From Perognathus longimembris pacificus (Eukaryota; Chordata; Mammalia; Rodentia; Heteromyidae), in the NCBI RefSeq assembly GCF_023159225.1, contig NC_063166.1, positions 46,307,149 to 46,371,148 of the forward strand: DNA of 64,000 bases. Direction: 5' to 3'. Shown here one piece after another: positions 1-10,636 of this stretch; the stretch's first letter is position 1, and each line of letters starts with the position of its first letter. A program made the translations under genes and the position numbers. The notes beneath the pieces are model-generated. The model was given only the letters and a program-made list of their open reading frames with translations, searched no databases and had not been told where the DNA came from.

Positions 1-236
1 AGAGTGATGCCAGTTTGGGTGGTTGTATTTTGGGAAACTTTTATTTTGTTCCTTTTTTTTGATATCTCCCCATTTTCCAAATTTCCCTACACATTTTATA
101 AATACATATTTATTTTGAAAAGGTAAGACAGTTTCTCTAAAGAGTAGCATTGAGGGATAAGCCATACGTACATTTTAGCAGAATCACATGTCTGAAGATG
201 AGAATTATGTTGCAGTAGGCTTTCCAGTAAACCCTA

Positions 237-247
237 TGTATGTGTGT

Positions 248-282
<35 letters not shown>
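237..282. repeat. (TG)n/(CA)n microsatellite
   Basis: A short TG run flips directly into about 16 CA units, giving a small hairpin-capable dinucleotide tract. Confidence 0.95.
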
Positions 283-283
<1 letters not shown>

Positions 284-404
284 CTCCCTTTCAGATATGA
301 ATAACAGCTTAAAAATGAAGATATACCACTTAGTACTACAGATGCATTGAAACTATTTGATTCTACCAACTCCAGTTGATAAGCCTTGTTTATTATTTAT
401 TTAT

Positions 405-1331
405 TTATTTATTTATTGTGGGTCCTGGGGCTTGAACTCAGGGCCTGGGTTCCATCCTTGAGCTTCTTGTGCTCAAGGCTGGTGTTCTACCAAGTGAAGC
501 ACAAACTCTGGCTTCTTTGATAGTTTAGTGGAAATAAGGGTCTTGTGGAGACTTTCCTGCCCAGGCTGGCTTTGAACCACAATTCTCAAATCTCAGCCTT
601 CTGAGTAGATAGTGAAGTAGAGTGGGGGTTCACTACAATGAAAAAGGGTCCCCCCCAAGGGAGGGGATTCCTGGTTCCTCCAAGAGTCCACCACACAGTC
701 ACCAGCTACAACATGACAAAAAGACAGATTTATTGGGGAAGTAAAAAGTGAAAAAAAAGTGAACCGACCGGCCTTGGTCGAAGCCCAGACTAGGGAGCCG
801 AAACTGCCTACCACGTGTGCAGGATCAGGTCCCAGACTTAGGAGCTGGGACCTCGCATACGTGTATGGCCCTCCAGCCTGGTTATAAGACAAACGATACA
901 GTCAAACTTGCCACACGCAGGTGACCAATGAGGATACAACACTTACAGAGCATGCTAGGCAGCACGCAGGTGGCCAATAGAGTTACAGTCTCTCTCACAG
1001 TATCTGTTTGAACCAAGGTATCATTCTAGTTAGAATTGGCCCATGGATTTCTAGGGGCTCACATGATGCAGGTGGATAAGCCTACTCATAGGAGGGCACA
1101 GGTTCCCTTGAAGCTCCCAGGCCTCAGGTAGTCAATTTACATAACTTATCATAATAAAGGGGAGCTTCCCTGAATAGGGTGGAGGAGGGCTTAGTGGAAA
1201 TGGAGTTGGCTTCTGCTCTTATTTGAGCTGGAGTCAATCTGAAGTCCCTCCACAGTTAATGATGGCACTGGCCAGATCTAACCTCCCTATTACAGATAGG
1301 ATTACAGGTGTGGGCCACTGGCACCCAGCTG
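405..1331 (-). mobile_element. 7SL-like/Geo chimeric SINE, split by a solo LTR
   Basis: Reading on the minus strand, the 7SL-like head is at 1300-1331 (plus-strand GGATTACAGGTGTGGGCCACTGG). The body and Geo tail are at 405-612, and an A-rich (TAAA)n tail at 387-416 closes the element. The two parts are contiguous once the 613-1294 insertion and one copy of its 5-base duplication are removed. It is one member of the antisense SINE series described in this window. Confidence 0.75.
613..1294 (-). mobile_element. Solo LTR of an endogenous retrovirus, 682 bases
   Basis: The segment begins TGAAGTAG and ends TATTACA, so it has the TG...CA termini of an LTR. It is flanked by the 5-base direct repeat GATAG (608-612 and 1295-1299) where it interrupts an older SINE. 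On the minus strand a TATA-like TTATAA (about 880-886) lies some 150 bases before an AATAAA (729-734), followed by GT-rich DNA, which gives a reasonable U3-R-U5 order. No internal retroviral region or second LTR is present, so it is the product of LTR-LTR recombination. Retained CpGs suggest moderate youth. The class (ERV1 or ERVL) is not determined. Confidence 0.75.
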
Positions 1332-1339
1332 TCGCGATC

Positions 1340-3800
1340 TTTTACTAATTAATGGTCCAAAAGTCAATTCCTTTTCAATTCTGAATAACTTGATGATACT
1401 TTTCTTCCTTTTTGTAAGAAAAAGGGAATGAGGAAGGCAACCTCAGGAATAGGAAGAACAGAAACAAGATCCCAACTTGTGATTTCCACAGGTTGGCTAA
1501 GATTCTAATCATCTCTGATACTCCCAGGATCAGAGTTATCTCTCCTTCCCACATGATTTCCTCATGTTTCTGTTTCCTTGTTGCCTTCAATTCTAGGATA
1601 GGTTTATAAATCAGAACCATCTTTTGTAGGCTCCTGAAGAAACATTCCTAGAAGCAGTGAATGCAAGAGCATCCTGTGTCCTGGCCCATTTCCGCTCCCT
1701 CCGGCCTGTGTCCTGCCTGTGTCTCATCAAAGCCTCAGGTTCCTCAGGATGGGGGGTGCAGATGAAGAAGCACAGTGCTCAGGGACCAGCACAAAAACAC
1801 ACTCAGAATATTTCAGAAGGATGCTATATCCAACCAAGACAGGCTGAAAAGAAAGACACAACTGAGTCACCTCCCTTATCTTTTGTTGCTCAGATTGTCT
1901 GTGTCAGGTTTCCTAAACCTCCCTTTAGCTGTTTCCTCATCTCTCCTCATACCATTCCTCTTCTGATTCAGAGACAGCTCCATGATCATATTGAACACAT
2001 TGATTCTTAAGACAGCATCTTGGGCTGCATTCTCAGGCAAAGCATTACTGTACACGTGCAGGCTGTGTTCGTTTGTGGTCTGCCTGCAAGAACTCTGAGG
2101 GTTCAGGGGATAATTGTCTTATGCTGCACACAGCTGACTGCAGAAGAGATGTAGCTGCCACCCAGGGATCTGTGCCATCAGAACATTTGGTTTCTAGTCT
2201 CCCAAGTCCTCTTTTGTTTTTGATCGTGACATTCTTCGTGCTCAGATGCATACGTGATGTAACATTCTTTGTTGATGTTCTGAAATGTATTTTGGAGTTA
2301 TTTTGGCTTAGCACAAAATAAGAATGGGTCTCTCAACTTTTCTGGTGGAAATGTTAAGCTTGAGTATTTCTGCTATCTTTTCTTCCACCCTTGCCTTTTT
2401 GTATCCATGAATATTTTGCAAAGCTTTAAAGTCAAAACTGCTAGTTAATAGACCCTAGCGAGTTGTGCTGGAAACAGGGCAATTGAGAAGTCTCTCTTGG
2501 AGATCTGTGGGCCTTTATTGTGCTGGGGATTATGCCCAGGGGGAATTCTCTGCAGCCTAATTGTTAAGGAATGATGGAAGTTTACCGGCATGGAAATTCT
2601 ACTTCTTGCTTCAGTTGGAAAGGTGCTTATGAAGGTAGCTTGGCTATCTTAGCAATTCGCCTTCTTTTGAAAATCCAATTTGGGAGCTTCATTAAAGGGC
2701 ATTAATTTAGTGTCTAAAGGGAATATGTGTTTAAAGGAGCTTGTCAACTATCTTAGATGTTTGCCGGTGTGTAGGTGAGCTCAGCTCACCAGGCTGGGGT
2801 TACCTGGTAACCTGCATATTTCTTTAATTTCAAACACAACATCAAGTCAGCTTGTAGAAACACAGACCAAGAGTAACAGCATCTCCCTCTTCAAACATCA
2901 TTATCTCCCATCCTTACAGCTCAGATGTTGATTCATGCTCTTTCACTGACACTGGGAAACAATCACCCAGAGGTACAACATGAAAAAAAAAATACTTTCA
3001 GCTGAATTTAATGGTAATTAATATGTGCCAGGACAAGGGCTTGAAAAACTGATAACTATTTCAAATCATTTTAAGAAATACAAATGCTTGATGAATGCCC
3101 AGAAAAAAACAATAAGTCATTGTTCTCTATCTGCCTTACATTCTCAAGGGAACATCACAATCCCACATTGGGACACACATGTTTTTAAATGGATAGTGTA
3201 AAACTAATTATCTACATGGCCTCAAATAAACTTGAAACTTCTCAATCTCTTAGTTTGTTGATAAAACATTATGAAAAAAGTTATCAAGCTAAGTGAAAAC
3301 TAATTAATGTGCTTTGTCTTCAAATACAGGCTGATTTTTATGAGATACTGCCATTAGTTTGGTCATTTGATTTGTCTATACGTTGTTCACAGATGACAGC
3401 ATTCTATGTTTTCTTCTACAGGATCATTGAGGGTTTGTGTAAAGAATACAAATAAAATTCTCTACAATTGATTAGATTGAGTTCCATTTTTTTCCAGGTG
3501 AATTCACAGAGTGAAATCTGATTTTTTTAATTCTTTATGTTAAGATTATCTCTGTTTCCATTGGAGAGATGCTTGGGTGTACTCCTGTCCGAAGATAAAT
3601 CAATACTGACATTATTTCAGTTATATTTCAGTTATAAAAAAAATTATGACTCAGAACAAATTGGCACAATTTCCCCTGAAGGAAAGCTATGTTTTTCCAA
3701 CATGACTTGAGATTAAGGAAAGGGGAATGAACCAGAAACACTTTAACTAAACACTTTAAAACTCTAAGTGGCTGAAAAATACATATGGAAATGCTTTTAG
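1340..3800. other. Unique upstream flank, no gene seen
   Basis: No recognisable mobile element, RNA gene or coding exon is visible. The open frames at 1657-2010 and 2045-2321 occur on both strands with no splice context and resemble no protein I know. Confidence 0.6.
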
Positions 3801-3806
3801 AGTAGT

Positions 3807-4036
3807 TAGGCACTAGTGGTTGAGGCCTGTAATCTTAGCTACCTGGAAGATTGAGACTTGAGGATTGCCATTCAAAGCCAGTGGGGCAGAAAAGTCCAAG
3901 AGATTGTTAATCTTCGATTAACCACCAATTAAGAAAAAAACAACAAGAGTGGTAGAATGGCTCAAGTGGTCAAGTGTCAGCCTTGAGCAAAAGAGCCAAA
4001 TAAGAGTGGTAGGTCCTGAGTTCAAGCTCTAGTACT

Positions 4037-4037
<1 letters not shown>
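3807..4037 (+). mobile_element. 7SL-like/Geo chimeric SINE, decayed
   Basis: The left half starts GGCACTAGTGGTTGAGGCC TGTAATC, a degenerate 7SL/B1/Alu-like head. The right half has GGCTCAAGTGGTCAAGTG, then CCTTGAGC and CCTGAGTTCAAGC, the Geo-type tail. The tail runs directly into a CA microsatellite. Confidence 0.7.

Positions 4038-4081
<44 letters not shown>
4038..4081. repeat. (CA)n microsatellite at a SINE 3' end
   Basis: About 22 CA units begin at the last base of the preceding SINE, ACTGACACAC, so the tract probably grew from the element's tail. Confidence 0.95.
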
Positions 4082-4082
<1 letters not shown>

Positions 4083-4089
4083 ACAGGAG

Positions 4090-4870
4090 TAGTAGGAGTA
4101 GGAGTAGGGATATAGATCAAACCAACAGTCCTGAATTCTTTAAGTTTGACTTGCCAATTGGCTTCATTCTTATGCCAGCCAAACCTAAACTCCAAGGGAG
4201 AAGTTCTTTAATAGTTGGAAAACAATTATCTACTCATCAAGAGCCAGTACAACTATATTCGATTTTACAGCATTTTCTAGAAATACACATATAATTTGCT
4301 TATAATTAATATTTTGGCCTTGATGAATATAACCATGGGCATCACATTGCAACAATCATGTGGAAATCTTCTCTTAATAAATCTGTTAACAAATAAAATA
4401 ACCTACCATGTATTCATAAATCTGTTTAGAATATCTACTACTGGCAATGGGTGCTAGACATTACACTAACTACCAAGATGCACAATCTGCATGACATGCT
4501 GTGTGCTGCTGATTTACGTATTGTGTATTTCTGGGGTCGCTAATTGCAGCTGGTAAAAAGTTGGTTTTTCTTCCTCTCCCTTTTATTGCCGGGTGGGCAT
4601 CATCACAGTCAATGCACAGTTCTTCAGCAGGGTCTGGTGCAGAAGTGGAATGTCTGGATATCTTCAGCATGAGCTTTGGCAATTCCGTGCAGGGGTGTAC
4701 AACTATAATTTTGTTTCACATTAATAACAACCTAGCAAAGAAGCTCAGCATAGAATGCCTTTCTCTCAGCTGGGGGCAGAAAGCTCCAGTGATATATCTT
4801 GGCTGGTAACCTGTAGTGTTGGAAAAGTAGGTTTTGTAGTCATTCAGGAGGAGTGGGCGGCATTCCGGAA
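4090..4870. other. Unique flank, no gene seen
   Basis: AT-rich single-copy DNA with no exon, RNA gene or repeat that I can support. Confidence 0.5.
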
Positions 4871-4879
4871 ATTTATTCT

Positions 4880-4930
4880 TTCATTTTTCTCTTTCTCTCC
4901 TTCTCTCCCTCCCTTCCTCCCTCCCTCCCT

Positions 4931-4967
<37 letters not shown>

Positions 4968-5036
4968 CTCTCTCTCTCTCTCTCTCCCCCTCTCTCTCTC
5001 TGTCTGTCTCTCTCTCTTTCTCTTCCTCTTCCTCTT
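4880..5036. repeat. Compound (TTCC)n (CA)n (CT)n microsatellite
   Basis: A pyrimidine-rich CCTT tract is followed by about 16 CA units, then CT/CTGT units. It sits about 200 bases upstream of the CpG-rich island. The open frames over it (4755-5113) are repeat translations only. Confidence 0.95.
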
Positions 5037-5219
5037 TTATAGTGTGCTCTGAGACAATGAAAGAATAGAAAAGTGATGCAAAGATAAGAAGTATAGTACA
5101 ATCTCCAGTACAAATGAAGGCTGGAGAGGGCTGCTTTGATTTCTTCAGGTGTCAGCTTTGCTCCCAGCCCTAAGCCCTACCCTGCCTGGTGCTGCACTGT
5201 CTCAGATTGTGGATGGGCA

Positions 5220-6049
5220 GCAGAGTGGACCGCCCAGCCCAGCCTTGCAATGAGTGCACCGCCAGGCTCGGTGCAGCCGGACTTGCGGTCTAGCTCGAAG
5301 CCTTAGCAGAGGATCTCCAGGAGCTCCACGCGCGGGTGGGGCGAGGTGTTGCACTGTGAGATTGTCTCTGCGGAGTTGGCTAGGAGAGTGATCGCGGAGG
5401 AAGGAAGCGGAGCAAAGCTCTGCCAAGTGTCCCTCGGAGTCAAGGAGGCACAGCACACGGTATGCCTTGGGCTGGGGCGCAGGGAGGTCGCTGGGGCTCC
5501 GAGGCGGGCGCCTGCCGGCTGGGGGTGCAAGGCGGCCTGGGGGCGGGGGCAGGGCAGCGCGCCAGTTTTCACTGTAATTAAGCATGCTCCTGCTGCCGCG
5601 TGTAGCTCATATGCGCTTTGTCTCAGCCATGGGGTCCCCAGCGAAGAGCCGGGAATGGGGAGCGCCTGGCACACAGAGCAGGTGTCTTCACTCCGGCTTG
5701 GCCAGCGCTGGACACTGCCACCTTCCTGGCTCCAGAGGCTCGGGAGTCCGGAATCTTGGGGCCACGTGCAACCCGCGCAGTGCCCCAGCCCAGCCTGGGC
5801 GGGAAACGGACGCCTCTGAGGCTTCGGGGAGGAGCCGGGCATTGCCTGGGAGCCGGGCAGCCGCGTGGGAGGCACGGCCGGGCGGGGCGGACAGCCCGGG
5901 TGGCCGGGAGGGGATCGCGACCCCTGAAGCATCTAGGCTACTGACTCTGGTGGCACTGGCAGTGCGAGGGACAGGTGCGAGCATCCGGACCGGCTAAGAG
6001 AGGGAGGATAGCCCAGCAGGAAGAGGGAGCATTCGGAGGGGGGGGGGGC

Positions 6050-6131
<82 letters not shown>

Positions 6132-6148
6132 AGGGAGGGAGAGAGAGA

Positions 6149-6227
<79 letters not shown>

Positions 6228-6640
6228 AGCCTTGCGCTCTCCCTCCCCACAGACGCCCTCCTCAGACCAAGAGAAGTGGCCAGGGCACGGAGTGTGAGAG
6301 ACGCTGCTGGCACAGACCACAGGCACGGAACCTGACATTGCTGGTGAGACAGAGGCAGGCGGGCTGGCGACCGACAGACACCGGGACTGACAGCCTGCAA
6401 GAGAGGTGGCTTGGAGAGCAAAGCTCAACAAAGCAACTCCGTGTGGCCAGACTGTCCGCTGATTGCCAGACCCAGAGACCTGCAGAGCTACCGAAGCGCG
6501 GGCACAGGCGGGCACAGGCTCGCTCGCTCTTGGGGGCCCCTGAGCAGTAGCAGCAACTACAGGCTTGGAGCGTGTCCGGATCAGTGTGCCCTGCGCCCAG
6601 TGTAGCAGCTTGCAAGGTCCCCCCAAGGCCGGCGCCCTGA
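5220..6640. promoter_or_regulatory. CpG-rich island, probable distal ARPP21 promoter
   Basis: Base composition shifts abruptly from AT-rich flank to GC-rich DNA with many CpG dinucleotides, for example around 5325-5345, 5500-5560, 5820-5930 and 6490-6530. It is the only such island in the window. It lies upstream of the ARPP21 coding exons on the same strand and ends just before a good splice donor at 6815. Long open frames on both strands here are a side effect of high GC content and of the GA tract, and I do not call them genes. No TATA box stands out, which is usual for CpG-island promoters. The assignment to ARPP21 is an inference from position. The nearest upstream gene would have to lie outside the window. 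Confidence 0.7.
6051..6225. repeat. (GA)n tract, 175 bases, inside the promoter island
   Basis: The tract is almost pure GA dinucleotide with a short GGGA interruption at 6126-6142 and 6152. It follows a run of ten or more G (about 6038-6048). It is one of the longest pure purine runs in the window and lies between the two GC-rich halves of the island. The Ser-Leu repeat open frames on the minus strand are translations of it. Confidence 0.97.
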
Positions 6641-6814
6641 TTGCTGAATGCCAGCTCCGTTTACTATCAGTTAAATAACTCGACCAAACAACAACAAAAA
6701 AAGGCAAGCCAAACACCAAACCAATCCAGCCAAACAATCTTAATAAAAGCCAACAGTAAATAAAATCAACCAAGACAACAAGACGCTGGGGGTGTAATCC
6801 ACTGTTCAGCCAAG
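6226..6814 (+). other. ARPP21: Probable non-coding first exon (5' UTR) of ARPP21
   Basis: The sequence after the GA tract is unique and moderately GC-rich. It turns A-rich at 6670-6780 and ends in CAGCCAAG followed by GTAATA, an acceptable splice donor at 6815. The 5' limit (transcription start) cannot be read and is set here at the end of the GA tract. It could also start upstream of the tract, within 5220-6050. No long open frame is shared with the downstream exons, so it would be leader sequence. The evidence is the donor, the promoter island and the strand. Confidence 0.5.
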
Positions 6815-6874
6815 GTAATAATCAAGTCTTCAGACGTGAATAGTGCACATCTTTGTGAATTTTTCCTTCTTGCT

Positions 6875-6912
6875 TCTCTATCTCTGTCTCTCTGTCTTTC
6901 TCTCTGTTTCTG

Positions 6913-6945
<33 letters not shown>

Positions 6946-6996
6946 GTCTCTCGCTGTCTCTCTGTCTCTGTCTCTCTCTGTCTCTGTCTCTGTCTC

Positions 6997-7038
<42 letters not shown>
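6875..7038. repeat. (TCTCTG)n/(TCTC)n pyrimidine-rich repeat
   Basis: An irregular mix of TCTG and TCTC units begins 60 bases after the first-exon donor. It is a low-complexity tract at the start of the putative first intron. Confidence 0.9.
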
Positions 7039-10000
7039 CTTTCTTTTTCTGCCTTATAGCTGTGCTTTTCTTTTGAATTATTTGGTCTCTGATCTGTGTT
7101 TCTTCATCCTGTTTGTAAAAAACTGATATTTTCTGTGTATTGTGTTTTCATATCTTCTGGAGGGGAGGACTTCTAACCACCGCCCCTCAATTAGGCAGAG
7201 ATGAAAAGCTGAAAGTAAATTGGAAAAGACAGTAATTTTCACCCCAGAAGTTAACAGTGCAGGTTTCATGGTAGAAAGTTTAGGATGCTCTTAATTCTTC
7301 TGAAAAAGAGATATAGAAAAGATAGAAGTTAACAAAAATCATTTTACCGAGGACTGAGGTCCTAGGTCCCAACAGATTTGGGGCAGGGGGAACAGATATT
7401 ATTTTTATATTCTTCAACTTTGATTCTCCAGCTGAAGGTCTTAGATCTCAGATTGTTAGATGCTGGGTTATGCTGCCCATGGTTGTCAGAATTGAGTTGA
7501 ACCACACAGGTGCTTAAAAAGTTTCTTGGTCAGAGGAATTGACTCTGTGTTTATGTGTAGAAATAAAGCTAATGTAGATGTGTCCAGAGCTTGATCACCT
7601 TGGAAAATATGGAGTAAGGACAAAGTCCAAGTTCAAAAGGCAAAACAAAAAGGGAAATGAAATTTACAGGAAATAAAAGGTGAGAAGTGCAATGAATGTC
7701 TGGTAGAAATTACTTTGCTGTGGATACATGTAGAGTGTGAATAATTTTCTTTTGCTTTCTGAATTTTTGAACGTACTGGTAATAACACCTTAGCTTTCCC
7801 AAACAAGAGTATATTTCCAGAGTTGGAATAAATCTGCAAACACTTTTGTTCAAATGCAGAATAAATCCTGAATGATTCTCATTCCTTCCTCACTATCTGC
7901 TTTGGAAGTCAAAACTGTGGTGATTGCTTTAAGTACAGAGAAGTGAAGACGATAGGAAATTATTTTTGGGTTTGGTAAAAGTCCAAACAGCATAGATACA
8001 TGCCACTTTAAAAGAAAGAGACCTGTTTCTCTGATCCACTGAATTTAAGTCACCATAAGGCTTGTATGTCTTAATAGGATTTTAGCTAATGTCATTCTTA
8101 TTTAAGAAAAAAAGTGGAAAATGGTCATTGGGAAACCAAGAGCTCCGACTATGTTTTCTTCAAGTAGCAGAAAAATCTGCTATCTTATCAGTGAGACAGT
8201 GAGGATTTTGCAGCATTCCTATCTGAAGCTCGATGTGGGAAAGCGTGTGTGCAATCTTTTCAGTCTTAAAGGGGTTTCAAGGTATGTATTTGTTTATATT
8301 TGACCCTCTATTTCCTTGGTCATCAAATTATTTTACTTTTTAATCACTTAAACTAACAGAAAAAAAAATTTAATTTCCCAGAGAATGAGTTTAGGTGTAT
8401 TCTTTGAGGAATATAATTCCCCATCACAAAATATTCCACAAGCATAATCTGTTTCTAATAACTCTGCTTATCCATTGGTATAATTATTATTATGATTTGG
8501 TATAATTGCGTTTTTAAACATTTTGATGACAGTGAATACATTTTCATTTCCAATCTGGGCATGATTTCTGTTGCTTTAAACCTAAAATAACTAAGTTACT
8601 CTAGTAAATTGCTTATTTAGTAGACTACTTTGTTTGGGTGAGGAATATTTAAAGAATTTTTACAGCTCTAAGGTTAACTATCAAGTTCTCAGTGATTTAA
8701 TCTCACTCCATGATGATTTCTCTTTTACAATATAAAGCCCAGACCCAGACAGATTTGTGTGTGCTGTTAGATTTGCAAATTACTCATCTCCCAATGACTT
8801 TCTCACTCTGATCCCAATTGAGTGTGGTTACCTTGAGAACTGTGGCATTAGCCCTGTCAGAGCATGCTCCACTAGGGATTTCTATGCAGTCTATTTTTAA
8901 TGCTGTTTAATGAAGGAGTGAGCACCTCACTCAGCAGTAAAAGTATCATGGGGAAAGACAAACCTGTGTGTGATTATGGGTACTGCAGAAGAATATTTTG
9001 AAAAGTAAAGACTGGCTGACTATTGGAGTGGCAATTTTAATTAAGTCTTGATGTCATATTAATGGGAAACAATTGATTTTAGTGAGAATATTATACGTGA
9101 GTAGTTTGAAACATCTTTCCAGATCCTCTTCACTCATTCTTAGAAAGAAGACTAAACAATTTGAGTTTCTGAAAGTTGAACAAGATACTAAACATGAAAT
9201 CTCTGAAGTCACATTATTATTAGTACAAGCTGTGTGTATTATTAGTACAAGCTCTGGGTATGAGAAATAAAGAAATAATTTCAAATTCTTAAAACATCAT
9301 TCAATAGACTGTTTATTGCTTTATTCAGCAATCTGAGAATGAAACAATATCTTCTTTAAACCCACTGATAACCTGAGTTTTACCTAGTGGATTGCTTTGT
9401 AAATTCTCTTATGAACTTGAAATTCTGAGTTCAGAATTCTGTCTAGTAAGGGAAGCAGGAAGTTTGGTTGAACTTGATCAAATATTTTGGCTGTTTTCTC
9501 TCCTTAACTTTGAGATAAGACTCTGGTTCTCTTTCAAAGACTAATCTTTTTTTTTTTTTTTAAATTATAGACCCCAGTAGCAGCACTGATAACTTTTAGT
9601 GTGTTCTAATGAGGGACAAAGTGTCATCCTCTGAATAAGATGCAAGAAGCCATCTGTCTGCAACATTTGCATGTATGCAGAATACCTTGAGGTAGAAAGT
9701 GAGACTGATCATAAGAAAAATCTTCTTTCCTTGACTTCATACTAGCTGATACTACAATCAGGTCACTATGCTTTTGCCTGAATGAAGCTAATTAGACAAA
9801 AAAAAAAAAAAACCCCGCTTAACTAGTGTCAAAATTAACAACCAAGAGAATGCAAGCAGTGTGTAAGTGGAGAAATAACTTGCATGATCATTTATTAATG
9901 AAGCAATAAGAAAGTACAGAATTAATCTGGATTTTGCCAATTTTGTGAAAATCAGTCCCCCTGCAATAATCTCCTAAAGGTGGCACAGTGCACGAAGATA

Positions 10001-10602
10001 TTGTTATTGCTTGTTTGTTTTGTTTTGTCTGATTGTCATTTCCTCTGGGAACTTCTGGAAGAAGAAATTAGCTGGACCAGTTAGTCCCCTTAGTGGTCCT
10101 GCCACTGGGACTGCGGTGCAGCCTTGTTTCTCAAGCTTTGCTAGTCCCTGGGCATTCTCATCTGAATTCAATGTGCATTTTTGTCTGTGGACAAGATAAT
10201 GATAAGCTACATGGGCAGAGTGTGGAATGAGTCAGCCACCAAAGACACAAAATGTACTGTAGTCAAACAAGAATTTGGTTGAGAATTCCTGAGGATGAAG
10301 ACAGAGTTTGAAGTCCATAGACCTAAGATCGGAGACCATAAATTAACTACTTGTATACCAGTCAATTTAATTTGGATCTGTGGGGGGGATGTGGGGTCTA
10401 AAAGTGCTGTGGACACTGAAAACCAGTTCTCCTAATGGTAAGTACTGGCATCATTCATATTGATCCTACATTGGGATACCTTTTTAAAAATTTTGTGAAT
10501 CTCTAATCACCAAAGATTTGGCTTGCATACAAAGGCATTGTATCACTTGAGAAGCTCAAAAGGTGTTAATATGATTTAAGTCAGTTTACATGTTTATGAT
10601 AC

Positions 10603-10636
10603 ATAGGTAGATAGGTAGACAGACAGACAGACAGAT
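10603..10636. repeat. (GATA)n/(GACA)n tetranucleotide repeat
   Basis: Short run of ATAG/GACA units, interrupted. Confidence 0.85.

Noticed and set aside
747..770. GTGAACCG resemblance to the miR-128 seed region
   Set aside because: The match is only a few bases and there is no hairpin. The miR-128-2 locus is expected in a later ARPP21 intron outside the window.
593..892. 99-residue minus-strand frame
   Set aside because: It lies almost wholly within the solo LTR (R-U5 part on the minus strand). LTRs of this kind do not normally encode protein.
5202..6773. Several long open frames (up to 259 residues) on both strands in the CpG island
   Set aside because: They come from GC-rich, stop-poor DNA and from translating the GA tract as Ser-Leu repeats. 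No start context, splice logic or family resemblance supports them.
6875..7038. Tandem repeats that might be taken for a CRISPR-like or satellite array
   Set aside because: Units are 4-6 bases without spacers, and the genome is vertebrate.
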